DNA from: Modestobacter sp. Leaf380 | Lineage (GTDB): Bacteria > Actinomycetota > Actinomycetes > Mycobacteriales > Geodermatophilaceae | DNA length: 64,000 nucleotides | Reading direction: 5' to 3' | NCBI RefSeq assembly: GCF_001424485.1 | Contig: NZ_LMQC01000012.1 | Span: 519,012-583,011, forward strand | Shown here: in pieces, positions 1-7,872 of the stretch | Position numbering within the stretch: position 1 is the first letter of the stretch | How the letters are laid out: the number at the start of each line of letters is the position of its first letter | Program-made: the position numbers and the translations under genes | The notes under the pieces: model-generated | The model's input: the letters and a program-made list of their open reading frames with translations, nothing else | Told to the model about the DNA's origin: nothing | Database searches by the model: none

Positions 1-885
1 GGGACGGTCACCGCCCACACCGGCACCGTCGACGTCACCAACCAGGTGGTGGCCTACCAGCGGCGGCGGCTGGGCACCGGCGAGGTGCTGGCGGAGTTCC
101 CGTTGGACCTGCCGGCCCGGCAGCTGCGCACCCGCGCGGTGTGGCTGACCCTCGACGAGCGGGCCATCGCGCGCGCGGAGCTCGACGACCTGGAGCTGCC
201 CGGCTCGCTGCACGCCGCCGAGCACGCTGCGATCGGCATCCTGCCGCTGCTGGCGACCTGCGACCGGTGGGACCTGGGCGGGGTCTCGACGGCGCTGCAC
301 CCGGACACCGGCGCCGCGACGATCGTGGTCTACGACGGTCACCCCGGCGGCGCCGGTTTCGCCGAGCGCGGGCACGCGGTGCTGCGCCGCTGGCTGACCG
401 CGACCCGGGCGACCGTGGCCAGCTGCGAGTGCGAGTCCGGCTGCCCCTCGTGCGTGCAGTCCCCCAAGTGCGGCAACGGCAACGACCCGCTGGACAAGGC
501 CGGCGCGGTCCGGGTGCTCGACGTGGTGCTCGACGAGCTGGCCGCCGCCGGGGACACCGGCGACGAGGACAGCGACGACGCCGGGGACCCGGCGGCTGCC
601 GACACCCGGGGCCTGGGCGGGCCGCACGCGCTGGCCCGCGCGGCGACCTCCTCGGCGCACTCCCGGGCACTGCGGCGCAGGCAGCGGCTCAGCGGCTCCC
701 TCGGCGCCGCACCGCCGGTGACCACGGTCCGCCGGCCGCGCGCGGTGCGCCCGGACGAGGCCGTGCCGTGGCCCGAGGAGGCGCCGGCCGACCCCGAGGA
801 CGCCGCGCCGGAGTCCGGGCCCGAGGACGCCGACGCCGCGGAGGACCGGTACACCCGGCCCGACGAGGACGACCTGGTCTTCTGA
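1..885 (+). CDS. DEAD/DEAH-box helicase, C-terminal part (MrfA/YprA-like, MZB domain), truncated by window edge
   Basis: The reading frame is open from the first base, so only the last 294 residues are visible. It carries the cysteine cluster of the MZB zinc-binding module: C142, C144, C148, C151 and C157, in the segment CECESGCPSC-VQSPKCGN. This cluster is typical of the C-terminus of MrfA/YprA-type superfamily 2 helicases (Rv3649 in M. tuberculosis). The family is linked to DNA repair, and B. subtilis MrfA acts with an exonuclease on mitomycin lesions. The last ~130 residues are acidic, rich in A, D and P, and probably disordered. The helicase motor lies outside the window. The gene converges on the Tad operon, as in mycobacteria. 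Family assignment is solid; exact function is inferred. Confidence 0.88.
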   Translation, partial: GTVTAHTGTVDVTNQVVAYQRRRLGTGEVLAEFPLDLPARQLRTRAVWLTLDERAIARAELDDLELPGSLHAAEHAAIGILPLLATCDRWDLGGVSTALHPDTGAATIVVYDGHPGGAGFAERGHAVLRRWLTATRATVASCECESGCPSCVQSPKCGNGNDPLDKAGAVRVLDVVLDELAAAGDTGDEDSDDAGDPAAADTRGLGGPHALARAATSSAHSRALRRRQRLSGSLGAAPPVTTVRRPRAVRPDEAVPWPEEAPADPEDAAPESGPEDADAAEDRYTRPDEDDLVF

Positions 886-1277
886 CCCGGCTCCCGGCCG
901 GCCGCGGTCGCTGTGTCGGTGCCCGGCGGGACCGGGCCCGCCCGGGCGCGGGCCTCGGCGGCGGTCACCCCCAGCGGCCCCAGCCGGACCGGGACCGACA
1001 CCTCCACCGAGGCGACCGCGTCGGCGGCCACCACGCACGAGGTCAGTGCCGCCCCGTTGGCCGCGGCGACCTCCCCCGCGGTGACGCAGGCCGCCGGGTC
1101 GCCGAGCACCGCCCGCCCGGCCGCGGCCAGCGCGGACAGGTCGGCGGCCGTCGTCGCCCGGTGCCGGGCCACCACCGCAGCACCGACCAGCACGGTCACC
1201 GCACCGAGCGCCGCCAGCAGGCCCGCCAGCGCGACCACCCAGACGGTGGCCGAGCCGCGTTCGTCGTCGTCCCTCAC
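339..1277 (-). CDS. TadE/TadG-like pilus-locus membrane protein (Rv3654c-like), with long 3' read-through over the helicase gene
   Basis: The first ~115 residues are a small TadE/G-like protein: a charged N-terminus, the segment GSATVWVVALAGLLAAL starting a membrane helix, then RATTAADLSALAAAGRAVLGDP, the usual actinobacterial Rv3654c pattern. Family members normally end soon after the ARARAGP segment (near base 920). Here the frame stays open and runs ~547 bases antisense to the helicase CDS, giving 312 residues; that tail is low-complexity and looks like a shadow. Either the normal stop was lost by a frameshift or the overlap is real. The start overlaps the stop of the upstream TadE gene by four bases (GTGA). 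The N-terminal identification is good; the true end is uncertain. Confidence 0.6.
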   Translation of the reverse strand: MRDDDERGSATVWVVALAGLLAALGAVTVLVGAAVVARHRATTAADLSALAAAGRAVLGDPAACVTAGEVAAANGAALTSCVVAADAVASVEVSVPVRLGPLGVTAAEARARAGPVPPGTDTATAAGREPGQKTRSSSSGRVYRSSAASASSGPDSGAASSGSAGASSGHGTASSGRTARGRRTVVTGGAAPREPLSRCLRRSARECAEEVAARASACGPPRPRVSAAAGSPASSLSSSPVSPAAASSSSTTSSTRTAPALSSGSLPLPHLGDCTHEGQPDSHSQLATVARVAVSQRRSTACPRSAKPAPPG

Positions 1278-1660
1278 GGGGGTGCTCCCCCGGCGCCGGG
1301 CTCGACCAACCCGGTCGCCGTGGCGGACACGGTCACCGCCACCGGCAGCGGTCCCAGCGGCTGGACCCGTGCCGAGACGGTCACGGTGACCTGGTCCCCG
1401 GTCACCGTCGAGGTGACCACGGCGCCGTCGGGACCCGCCCGGCCGGCCAGCGACGTGACGAGGGCGCTGCTCTCCCCACGCGCCGCGGCCCGCGCACCCT
1501 CCCGGGCCGCGTCCACGCAGCGCAGCTGGGCGCCGACCACCACGACCGCGGCCACCGCACCGGCCAGCACCAGGAGCAGCACCGGGAGCACGACGGCGGT
1601 CTCGGCGGTGACCATCCCCCGCTCGTCCCGTGCGCGGCGGGCCCGCCGCCGGCCGGCCAC
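1274..1660 (-). CDS. TadE-family minor pseudopilin (Rv3655c-like)
   Basis: This 128-residue protein starts with a basic segment (MAGRRRARRARDERG) followed by MVTAETAVVLPVLLLVLAGA, the TadE-type class III prepilin signature with a conserved glutamate five residues after the processing-site-like region. A single hydrophobic helix spans residues ~16-45, and the rest is a short periplasmic/extracellular beta-rich domain. TadE-like proteins are minor pseudopilins in Flp/Tad pili. The gene lies four bases after the DUF4244 gene and overlaps the TadE/G-like gene by four bases, so the three small genes are coupled. GTG start. Confidence 0.8.
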   Translation of the reverse strand: MAGRRRARRARDERGMVTAETAVVLPVLLLVLAGAVAAVVVVGAQLRCVDAAREGARAAARGESSALVTSLAGRAGPDGAVVTSTVTGDQVTVTVSARVQPLGPLPVAVTVSATATGLVEPGAGGAPP

Positions 1661-1664
1661 GCCC

Positions 1665-1907
1665 TCAGCCCAGCGTCGCGAGGGCGTCGGCCACCAGGCC
1701 GGTCAGCGCGGTGACCACGGACCCGCCGGTGACCACCTGGTAGAGCACCGCTGCGAACGCGCAGGCCGCCACCGTGCCGACGGCGTACTCCGCGGTGCTC
1801 ATGCCCTCCTCGGGGTCGGCGGTCAGCCGGGCCCACCCCCGCCGGAGCGGCCCCGCGGTCGCCGTCCCCGAGCTGTCGTACCCGTCCACCGTCTGCTGCT
1901 CGTCCAC
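1665..1907 (-). CDS. DUF4244 protein, Flp-pilin-like (Rv3656c-like)
   Basis: The 80-residue product contains EEGMSTAEYAVGTVAACAFAA, the DUF4244 signature, which resembles the Flp major pilin processing region and helix (G before M-S-T-A-E-Y). It is probably the structural pilin-like subunit of the actinobacterial Tad locus. I chose the GTG at 1907 because AGGGAGG sits 8 bases upstream; the same frame is open to another GTG at 1943, giving 92 residues. A 105-141 base gap separates it from tadC, so it may have its own promoter. That gap contains a 10-bp element also found upstream of ssd. Confidence 0.78.
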   Translation of the reverse strand: MDEQQTVDGYDSSGTATAGPLRRGWARLTADPEEGMSTAEYAVGTVAACAFAAVLYQVVTGGSVVTALTGLVADALATLG

Positions 1908-1993
1908 CGTCTCGTCCTCCCTGCGTCCCGGCTCTCGGGGCACGGTCCGAGCCTGGGTGCCGGCGGGTCCGGCCGGGGCCTCCCCGCAGGTCC

Positions 1994-2003
1994 TGTGGAC
2001 GAC
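1994..2003 (-). promoter_or_regulatory. 10-bp element TGTGGACGAC in the gap before the pilin-like gene
   Basis: TGTGGACGAC (GTCGTCCACA on the transcribed strand) lies 51-96 bases upstream of the DUF4244 starts. The same 10-mer occurs twice in the gap upstream of ssd (5785-5794 and 5804-5813). I noticed no other copy in the window. It resembles, with one mismatch, the actinobacterial DnaA box TTGTCCACA, but could equally be an operator for a Tad-locus regulator. No function is proven. Confidence 0.3.
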
Positions 2004-2048
2004 GCCCTGCGTTGGGGACGACGGCCAGCGCCCCCGCGTGGTCCGTGC

Positions 2049-2771
2049 TCACCCGAAGACGTCCGCGGCGATGCCCAGCACCAACGGCGCCACGCCCAGG
2101 CACAGGAACGCCGGCAGGAAGCACAGCCCCAGCGGGGCCAGCACCCACACCCCCGCCCGCTGCACCGCGACCGAGGTGGCCGCCCGCTCGGCCACCCGGC
2201 TGTCGGCGGCCAGCCGCTGCAGCGCCGGGACGACGGCGGACCCGGACTCCCCCGCGCGCACCACCACCCGGGCCAGCGCCGCCGCCCCCTCGGGCACGTC
2301 GGCCCAGGCGGCGCGGGCCGACGCGCCCAGCCGCAGCCGGCCGGCGACGTCGTCCAGCGCACCACCCAACGGGCCCCCGACCGCGACACCGACCGCCGCC
2401 ACCGCCCCGGTCACCGGGGTGCCCCCGGACAGGCAGACGGCCAGCAGGTCGGCGGCCACCGGGAGGTCGGCGCGCACCCGCCGGGCGTCCGCGTCGCCCC
2501 CCGGGCCCTCAGCGGCCCGCCGCTGCCACCTCTCGAGGCCGACCGCGGCCGCGCCGGCCACGACGACCGTGCCCGGACCGATGCCGCCCAGGGCCAGCAC
2601 GGCGGCGGCCGCCACCCCGGCCACCACCCAGCGCCGCCGGGGCCCGGCCGGCGGGGTGGGCAGGGTCGCGCCCGGGGCGGGAGGGCGCCGCAGCCGGTCG
2701 GCCCCGGCGTGCCGGGCGGGCGCCCAGAGCAGCAGCGCCGCGGCGAGGCACAGCAGCACCGCCGGCATCAT
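2049..2771 (-). CDS. tadC: Type II secretion/Tad inner-membrane protein, TadC-like
   Basis: This 240-residue protein has a T2SSF-type helical domain (ADLPVAADLLAVCLSGGTPV...LAAWADVPEGAAALARVV...RAGESGSAVVPALQRLA) flanked by hydrophobic segments at residues ~2-15, ~45-70 and ~205-235. TadB and TadC are the paired polytopic proteins that couple the TadA ATPase to pilin extrusion. The start is ATGATG at 2771/2768, overlapping the TadB stop by four bases. The open frame extends upstream to 3878 but there it is only a shadow of tadB and tadA. Assignment to TadC rather than TadB follows gene order. Confidence 0.82.
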   Translation of the reverse strand: MMPAVLLCLAAALLLWAPARHAGADRLRRPPAPGATLPTPPAGPRRRWVVAGVAAAAVLALGGIGPGTVVVAGAAAVGLERWQRRAAEGPGGDADARRVRADLPVAADLLAVCLSGGTPVTGAVAAVGVAVGGPLGGALDDVAGRLRLGASARAAWADVPEGAAALARVVVRAGESGSAVVPALQRLAADSRVAERAATSVAVQRAGVWVLAPLGLCFLPAFLCLGVAPLVLGIAADVFG

Positions 2772-3538
2772 GCGCGCGCCGCCCGACGGACCAGCCGGCC
2801 GGTCCAGGCCAGCCCGGCCACCTCCAGACCCACCCCCGCGACGAGCAGCAGCGTGCCCGTGCCGGTGGTGGTCAGCACCCGCCACGGGTCGGCTCCCACC
2901 CCGGCGCCCATCAGCAGGCCCAGCACCGGCAGCCCGGCCAGCACGACACCCGACGCCCGGGGCCCGGCCACGGCCGAACGGAGCTCGGCCGCGGTCGCCA
3001 GCCGGGCCCGCAGGTCGTCCTCGGCCGCCCCCACGACGGCGGCGAGCGAGCACCCGGTCCGGGCACTGACCACCGCGGCGGCCGCGACCCGGGCCAGCAC
3101 CGCGCGCGATGCCTCGGGGACCACGTCGTCGACGGTCCCGCTGCGCAGCGCGGGGGCCAGCGCCCCGGCGACCACCGGGTGCGGGCAGGCCGCCACCGCC
3201 GTGCGGGTGGCCTCCTCGGCCGGCCGCCCGGCCCGCAGCTCGGCCGCCAGCACACCCAGCGCCTCGGCCAGCGCCCGCACCTGCCTGTCGAGGTCGCGGT
3301 CCCCGGCCCGCCGTCGCCAGGCACGCAGGGCGACCGCGAGGCAGCCGGCGACCAGCAGCCCGACGACGGGGGTGGCCAGCAGCGCCGCCGCCAGGCCCCC
3401 CAGCGGGGCCAGCGTCCACCCGCCGGGCAGCACGGCCCGCGCCGGGCGGCCGCGGCGGCCCAGCCGGCGCACCACACGTGCCGTCGGCCGCGGCCAGCAC
3501 ACCAGGGCGGCGGCCAGGCACAGCAGGCCGGCGCTCAC
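2768..3538 (-). CDS. tadB: Type II secretion/Tad inner-membrane protein, TadB-like
   Basis: The 256-residue product has hydrophobic helices near the N-terminus (~4-15, ~45-70) and C-terminus (~195-240) around a T2SSF-type cytoplasmic domain (DRQVRALAEALGVLAAELRAG, then SARTGCSLAAVVGAAEDDLRA). With TadC it forms the membrane platform of the Tad pilus machine. It starts at GTG 3538, overlapping the tadA stop by four bases, and its own stop overlaps the tadC start by four bases. This indicates tight translational coupling of tadA-tadB-tadC. Confidence 0.84.
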   Translation of the reverse strand: MSAGLLCLAAALVCWPRPTARVVRRLGRRGRPARAVLPGGWTLAPLGGLAAALLATPVVGLLVAGCLAVALRAWRRRAGDRDLDRQVRALAEALGVLAAELRAGRPAEEATRTAVAACPHPVVAGALAPALRSGTVDDVVPEASRAVLARVAAAAVVSARTGCSLAAVVGAAEDDLRARLATAAELRSAVAGPRASGVVLAGLPVLGLLMGAGVGADPWRVLTTTGTGTLLLVAGVGLEVAGLAWTGRLVRRAARA

Positions 3539-4674
3539 GGTGCACCCAGCAGCCGGACCAGCTCCGGGCGCCCCGGCACCGCGCCGCCGTCGGCCCGCCA
3601 GCCCGGCACCACCTCGACCAGCTCGCCCACCCGGCGGACGACGCCGAGCTCGTCCACCCGACGCCCGGCGGGCCCCCGGCGCAGGTGCACCACCACCGCC
3701 AGCGCCGCGGCGGCCTGACTGTGCACCGCCAGGCGGTCCAGCCCGGCGGCCACCCCGAGCGCCTCCAGCCGGGCCGGCAGGTCAGCGGCCCGGTTGACGT
3801 GCAGGGTGCCGCAGCCCCCGTCGTGCCCGGTGTTGAGCGCAGCCAGCAGGTCCACGACCTCAGCCCCGCGCACCTCACCGACCACCAGCCGGTCCGGCCG
3901 CATCCGCAGGGCCTGCCGCACCAGGTCGCGCAACGTCACCGACCCGGCGGCCTCCACGTTCGGCGGTCGGGTCAGCAGCCGCACCACGTGCGGGTGCACC
4001 GGGTCCAGCTCGGCGGCGTCCTCGCACAGCAGCAGCCGTTCGGCGGGCGGGGCGCAGCCCAGCAGGGCCGACAGCAGCGTCGTCTTGCCCGTCCCGGTCC
4101 CGCCGGTGACCAGGAAGGCCAACCGCCGGGCCACCAGCGCGCGCAGCAGCGGCGCCACCCCACCGGGCAGCGCGCCGGCGGCGTCCAGGTCGTCCAGCGA
4201 CAGCCGGACCCGGCGCAGCACCCGCAGCGACAGGCACGTGCCCGAGCCCGACACCGGGGGCAGCACCGCGTGCAGCCGGGTGCCGTCGGGCAGGCCGACG
4301 TCGACCCAGGGGGCGGCGTCGTCGAGCCGGCGACCGGCCGAGGCCGCCAGCCGGACGGCGAGCCGGCGGACCGCCTCGTCGTCGGCGAACCGGACCGGGG
4401 TCCGCTCCAGTCCGCCGCCGCGGTCCACCCAGACCTCTGCCGGGCCGTTCACCAGCACGTCGGTGACCCCCGGCAGCCGCAGCAGCGGCTCCAGCACCCC
4501 GGCACCGGACAGCTCGTCGACCGCCTCTCGGACGGCGTGCAGCACGTCGCCGTCCCCGAGCAGGCCGCCGGCCTCCTCACGGACCAGCGTGGCCACCGCC
4601 GCCTGCGACGGGGCCCCTGCGTCGGCGGCCAGCCGGGCCCGGACCCGGTCCACCAGAGGCGGCAGCTCACGCAC
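3535..4674 (-). CDS. tadA: Tad pilus assembly/secretion ATPase TadA (VirB11-like)
   Basis: This 379-residue P-loop ATPase powers pilin assembly. The N-terminal domain includes LPGVTDVLVNGPAEVWVDRG, typical of TadA/CpaF. The Walker A GGTGTGKTT lies at ~189-197, followed by the Asp box (LLLCEDAAELDP), a Walker B-like RPDRLVVGEVRGAE, and the His box GHDGGCGTLHVN. I placed the start at GTG 4674, eight bases inside the upstream ssd gene; the frame stays open much further upstream but is antisense-like there. It is the first motor gene of the operon ssd-tadA-tadB-tadC. This corresponds to the mycobacterial Rv3659c position. Confidence 0.9.
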   Translation of the reverse strand: MRELPPLVDRVRARLAADAGAPSQAAVATLVREEAGGLLGDGDVLHAVREAVDELSGAGVLEPLLRLPGVTDVLVNGPAEVWVDRGGGLERTPVRFADDEAVRRLAVRLAASAGRRLDDAAPWVDVGLPDGTRLHAVLPPVSGSGTCLSLRVLRRVRLSLDDLDAAGALPGGVAPLLRALVARRLAFLVTGGTGTGKTTLLSALLGCAPPAERLLLCEDAAELDPVHPHVVRLLTRPPNVEAAGSVTLRDLVRQALRMRPDRLVVGEVRGAEVVDLLAALNTGHDGGCGTLHVNRAADLPARLEALGVAAGLDRLAVHSQAAAALAVVVHLRRGPAGRRVDELGVVRRVGELVEVVPGWRADGGAVPGRPELVRLLGAP

Positions 4675-5749
4675 CGGCGTGGACCGGACGGCGGGCGGTG
4701 CGGGCCTGCAGCGTCCGCGCCACCTGGCCGAAGGGGCTGCGGGCCCCGACCTGTGGGGGCTCACCCCGCTCACCGCGCACCAGCGCGGACCGGTCGTGTC
4801 CCAGCTCGGCGACCACCGGGCGGCCCAGGGCCGCACCGACCTCGGCGGGGCTGAGCCCGCCGGGCGCCGTCCGGGCCACGACGACGGCCCGGCTCCAGGC
4901 ACCGCCCTCCAGCAGCGGTCCGGCCGCAGCCAGTGCCCGCACCCGGGCCGGCACCACCAGCACGGCCAGGTCGGCGTCGGCGAGGACGGCGTCGGCCAGC
5001 AGCGGAGCCCGGTGCGGCAGGTCGACCACCACCGGGTGGCCCTGCGCCCGGGCAGCCGACACGACCGCGAGCAGCGCCTCGGCGGGCACCTCGGCGGGGG
5101 CGTCCCGCTGCGGGGCCAGCACGTGCACCCCGTGCGCCACGGGCAGCGAGGCCAGCACCGCCGCCCCGTCGACCCGGCCGCGGAGCCCGGCGAGGTCGGG
5201 CCAGCGCAGCCCGTCGGCCCACTCGGCGCCCAGCAGCAGGTCCAGTCCGCCGCCGGCACCGTCGGCGTCCACCAGCAGCGACCGCTCGGCGGTGAGGGCC
5301 AGGGCGGTGGCCAGCGTGCTGGCGCCCGCGCCGCCGGTGCACCCCCCGACCACGGTGAGCGAGCCCGGTTCCACCGGTTCGCGCACCGCGGTGGCGGCCC
5401 GTTCCACCAGCCAGCCCTCGTCCCGGGGCAGCACGACCAGTCGCTCCGCGCCCACGGCGAAGGCGGCCTCGAAGTCCTCGGCGGCCGGCTCCTCCCGGGT
5501 GGCGACGACGACGCCGGCCCGACGGGGCAGGGCCCGGACGCCCGCCGCGCCGAGCACGTCCCGGCCCAGCACCACCAGCGGGGCGGCACGGTGCGCCCGG
5601 CGCATCGCGGTGCTGCCGTGGGTCAGTTCCGGGGTGGTGCCGGCGGCGGCCAGCAGCCGCAGCAGGTCGTCGACCAGCAGGTCGTCGGAGCTGACCACCA
5701 GGGGCCGGGGCAGGTCGGGGGGTGAGGCGTCCACGGGGCCAGTGGGCAC
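4667..5749 (-). CDS. ssd: Septum-site-determining-like / CpaE-like P-loop protein (Ssd, Rv3660c-like)
   Basis: This 360-residue protein joins a receiver-like N-terminal domain (RPLVVSSDDLLVDDLLRLLAAAG...) to a MinD/CpaE-type ATPase domain. The deviant Walker A region reads VVGGCTGGAGASTLATALAL (residues ~130-150), then SLLVDADGAGGGLDLLLG, the A'-like motif. In mycobacteria Ssd affects septum formation; in Tad loci CpaE-like ATPases position the pilus machine. The deviant P-loop lacks the canonical GKGGVGK lysines (GCTGGAGAS), as is usual for this family. GTG start. It is the first gene of the Tad operon and overlaps tadA by 8 bases. Confidence 0.82.
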   Translation of the reverse strand: MPTGPVDASPPDLPRPLVVSSDDLLVDDLLRLLAAAGTTPELTHGSTAMRRAHRAAPLVVLGRDVLGAAGVRALPRRAGVVVATREEPAAEDFEAAFAVGAERLVVLPRDEGWLVERAATAVREPVEPGSLTVVGGCTGGAGASTLATALALTAERSLLVDADGAGGGLDLLLGAEWADGLRWPDLAGLRGRVDGAAVLASLPVAHGVHVLAPQRDAPAEVPAEALLAVVSAARAQGHPVVVDLPHRAPLLADAVLADADLAVLVVPARVRALAAAGPLLEGGAWSRAVVVARTAPGGLSPAEVGAALGRPVVAELGHDRSALVRGERGEPPQVGARSPFGQVARTLQARTARRPVHAGA

Positions 5750-5784
5750 GACCGGGGGCCGTCGCGGGCGGGTGCCGGCAGATC

Positions 5785-5813
5785 TGTGGACGACCCGGAA
5801 GGGTGTGGACGAC
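5785..5813 (-). promoter_or_regulatory. Two copies of the 10-bp element TGTGGACGAC upstream of ssd
   Basis: TGTGGACGAC occurs at 5785-5794 and 5804-5813, 19 bases (about two helical turns) apart, in the 111-base gap between the divergent ssd and HAD-phosphatase genes. A third copy lies upstream of the pilin-like gene of the same locus. Spacing and recurrence fit a protein-binding site controlling Tad transcription. It might alternatively reflect a relaxed DnaA-box. Confidence 0.35.
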
Positions 5814-5846
5814 GGCGAGCCCCCCGCCGCGGGGGCCTGCTACGCC

Positions 5847-5852
5847 TAGCCT
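5847..5852 (+). promoter_or_regulatory. -10 hexamer TAGCCT of a probable leaderless promoter
   Basis: TAGCCT ends 8 bases before the GTG start at 5861 and there is no Shine-Dalgarno, matching the actinobacterial leaderless layout TANNNT-N7/8-start. No clear -35 was seen. Confidence 0.45.
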
Positions 5853-5860
5853 CGTGCCTC

Positions 5861-6706
5861 GTGACCCGCTCAGCGGCGTTCTTCGACCTGGACAAGACGG
5901 TCATCGCCAAGTCCAGCACCCTGGCCTTCGGCCGCCCGTTCTTCCAGGGTGGGCTGATCAACCGGCGTGCGGTGCTCAAGGGCGCCTACGCGCAGTTCGT
6001 GTTCTCCCTCGCCGGCGCCGACGAGGTGCAGATGGAGCGGATGCGCGCCCAGATCACCGCGATGTGCACCGGCTGGGACGTCGAGGTCGTGCACGACATC
6101 GTCCGGGAGACGCTGCACACGATCGTCGACCCGCTGGTCTACGCCGAGGCCGCGGACCTGATCGAGGAGCACCGGGCCGCCGGCCGGGAGATCGTGATCG
6201 TCTCCAGCAGCGGCGCCGAGATGGTCGAGCCGATCGGGGAGATGCTGGGGGTCGACCGCGTCGTGGCCACCCGGATGGTGGTGGCCGAGGGCCGCTACAC
6301 CGGGGAGATCGAGTACTACGCCTACGGGGAGAACAAGGCCGCCTCGATGCGGGCGGTGGCCGCGGAGATGGGCTACGACCTGGCCGACTGCTGGGCCTAC
6401 TCCGACTCGGTCACCGACCTGCCGATGCTCACCGCGGTCGGCCACCCCACCGCGGTGAACCCCGACCGCGGCCTGCGCCGGGCCGCCGCGGAGCGGGGCT
6501 GGCCGGTGCTGACGTTCGACCGCCCGGTCGCCCTCAGCGCCCGCGCGTACTCCCCGCGGACGCCGATCGTCACCGGTGCCGCGGTCGGCGTCGGGGCCGC
6601 CGTCGCGGGGCTGGCCTGGTACGCCCGCCGGCGGGCGCTGCGCCTGCTCGCAGCCGCCCCGGCACCGGCCCCGCCCGCCCTGCGTCGCCGGCGCCGCGGC
6701 GCCTGA
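5861..6706 (+). CDS. HAD-IB family phosphatase with C-terminal membrane helix (Rv3661-like)
   Basis: This 281-residue protein has HAD motif I FFDLDKT near residue 6, motif II VIVSSSGAEM, and motif IV YSDSVTDLPML. This is the SerB-like HAD-IB subfamily, which dephosphorylates small phosphomonoesters. A hydrophobic stretch (IVTGAAVGVGAAVAGLAWYA) followed by basic residues near the C-terminus predicts a tail anchor. The start GTG 5861 is supported by the leaderless -10 eight bases upstream; the frame is open to 5786. Divergent from ssd, as Rv3661 is from Rv3660c. The next gene may start inside its stop codon. Substrate unknown. Confidence 0.82.
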   Translation: MTRSAAFFDLDKTVIAKSSTLAFGRPFFQGGLINRRAVLKGAYAQFVFSLAGADEVQMERMRAQITAMCTGWDVEVVHDIVRETLHTIVDPLVYAEAADLIEEHRAAGREIVIVSSSGAEMVEPIGEMLGVDRVVATRMVVAEGRYTGEIEYYAYGENKAASMRAVAAEMGYDLADCWAYSDSVTDLPMLTAVGHPTAVNPDRGLRRAAAERGWPVLTFDRPVALSARAYSPRTPIVTGAAVGVGAAVAGLAWYARRRALRLLAAAPAPAPPALRRRRRGA

Positions 6707-7872
6707 CCGGGGACACGGCGACGAGCAGTCCCGCCGGCCCCCGCAGCCGCGACCTGCTCGCGCCGCTGTGGCGGGCGGTCGTGGTCTTCCGGCTGCTGGC
6801 CCTGGTGGTGGCCGTCGTCGGGTTCTGGCGCAACGCCGACCGGTTCCCCTCGATGACCGCGCCCGTGCTGGTGCTGGTCGCGATGACCGCGTGGACCGCC
6901 GTCGTCAGCGTGCTCTACGCACGGCCCGAGGGACGTCGCACCCGCACCGCCCTGGCCGACCTCGTCGTCACCGTGGCGGTGGTCGGCGGGGTCACCACGA
7001 CCCAGACGGCCACGGCCTTCTCCGCCGGTGCCCCGATCCTGACCTCGCTGTGGGTGGCCGGGCCCGCCTACGCCCTCGCCGTCGCCCGCGGCCGGGACGG
7101 CGGGCTGCTCGGCGGCCTGGTCGTGTGGGGTGCGGTCACCGCACTGCGCCAGCGGGTCGGGGACCAGGAGCTGTTCAACCTGGTGCTCTTCGGCCTGTCC
7201 GCGGTGCTGCTGGGCTACGCCGCCACCACCACCCGGGCCGCCACGCTCGCCGTCCAGCAGGCCGCGGCCACCGCAGCGGCCGCCGCGGAGCGCGAACGGC
7301 TGGGCCGGGCCGTGCACGACGGGGTGCTGCAGGTGCTGGCCGCCGTCCGCCGCCGGGGCGAGGCCCTGGGCGAGGACGCCGCGGACCTGGCCCGGCTGGC
7401 CGCCGAGCAGGAGGTCGCACTGCGCGGGCTGCTGTCGGCCGGCCCACCCGTGGACGACGGCGGCCACGGCGGCGACGCCGACCTGGGCTCGACGCTCCGG
7501 CTGCTGGCCACCCCCGACGTGCAGGTCTCCTCCCCCGCCGACCCGGTGCTGCTGCCCGGCCGCGTCGCCACCGAGCTCGCCGCCGCCGTCCGGGAGGCGC
7601 TGGCCAACACCGCCGAGCACGCCGGCCCGGCGGCCCGGGCCTGGGTCAGCCTGGAGCCCGGTGACGACGAGGTCGTCGTGGTGGTCCGCGACGAGGGCCC
7701 CGGCATCCCCGCCGGGCGCCTGGCCGAGGCCGGCGCGGCGGGCCACCGCGGGGTCAGCTCGTCGATCTGCGGCAGGCTGACCGACCTGGGCGGCACCGCC
7801 GTCCTGCACACCGGCCCGGGACAGGGCACCGAGTGGGAACTGACCGTGCCACGGGAGAGGGACCGACGATGA
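6703..7872 (+). CDS. Membrane sensor histidine kinase (MacS-like, HisKA_3 type)
   Basis: The N-terminal half has about five hydrophobic segments (starting AVVVFRLLALVVAVVGFW). The dimerisation/phosphoacceptor motif is AVHDGVLQVLAAV, with H as phosphorylation site. The HATPase_c domain follows, with the N-box VREALANTAEHAG and G-box DEGPGIPAG. The protein resembles actinobacterial MacS kinases. The start is ambiguous: family members keep an LWRA segment before the first helix, which needs a start upstream of GTG 6781. The only coupled candidate I see is CTG 6703, overlapping the HAD stop (CTGA). With GTG 6781 the protein is 363 residues; with CTG, 389. It overlaps its response regulator by four bases. 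Confidence 0.8.
   Translation: MTGDTATSSPAGPRSRDLLAPLWRAVVVFRLLALVVAVVGFWRNADRFPSMTAPVLVLVAMTAWTAVVSVLYARPEGRRTRTALADLVVTVAVVGGVTTTQTATAFSAGAPILTSLWVAGPAYALAVARGRDGGLLGGLVVWGAVTALRQRVGDQELFNLVLFGLSAVLLGYAATTTRAATLAVQQAAATAAAAAERERLGRAVHDGVLQVLAAVRRRGEALGEDAADLARLAAEQEVALRGLLSAGPPVDDGGHGGDADLGSTLRLLATPDVQVSSPADPVLLPGRVATELAAAVREALANTAEHAGPAARAWVSLEPGDDEVVVVVRDEGPGIPAGRLAEAGAAGHRGVSSSICGRLTDLGGTAVLHTGPGQGTEWELTVPRERDRR

Noticed and set aside
141-3797. Plus-strand open frame of 1218 codons across the Tad operon
   Set aside because: Composition is Arg/Pro/Gly/Ala-rich with no domain, and it is antisense to tadA-tadB-tadC, which have clear family motifs. A typical high-GC shadow frame.
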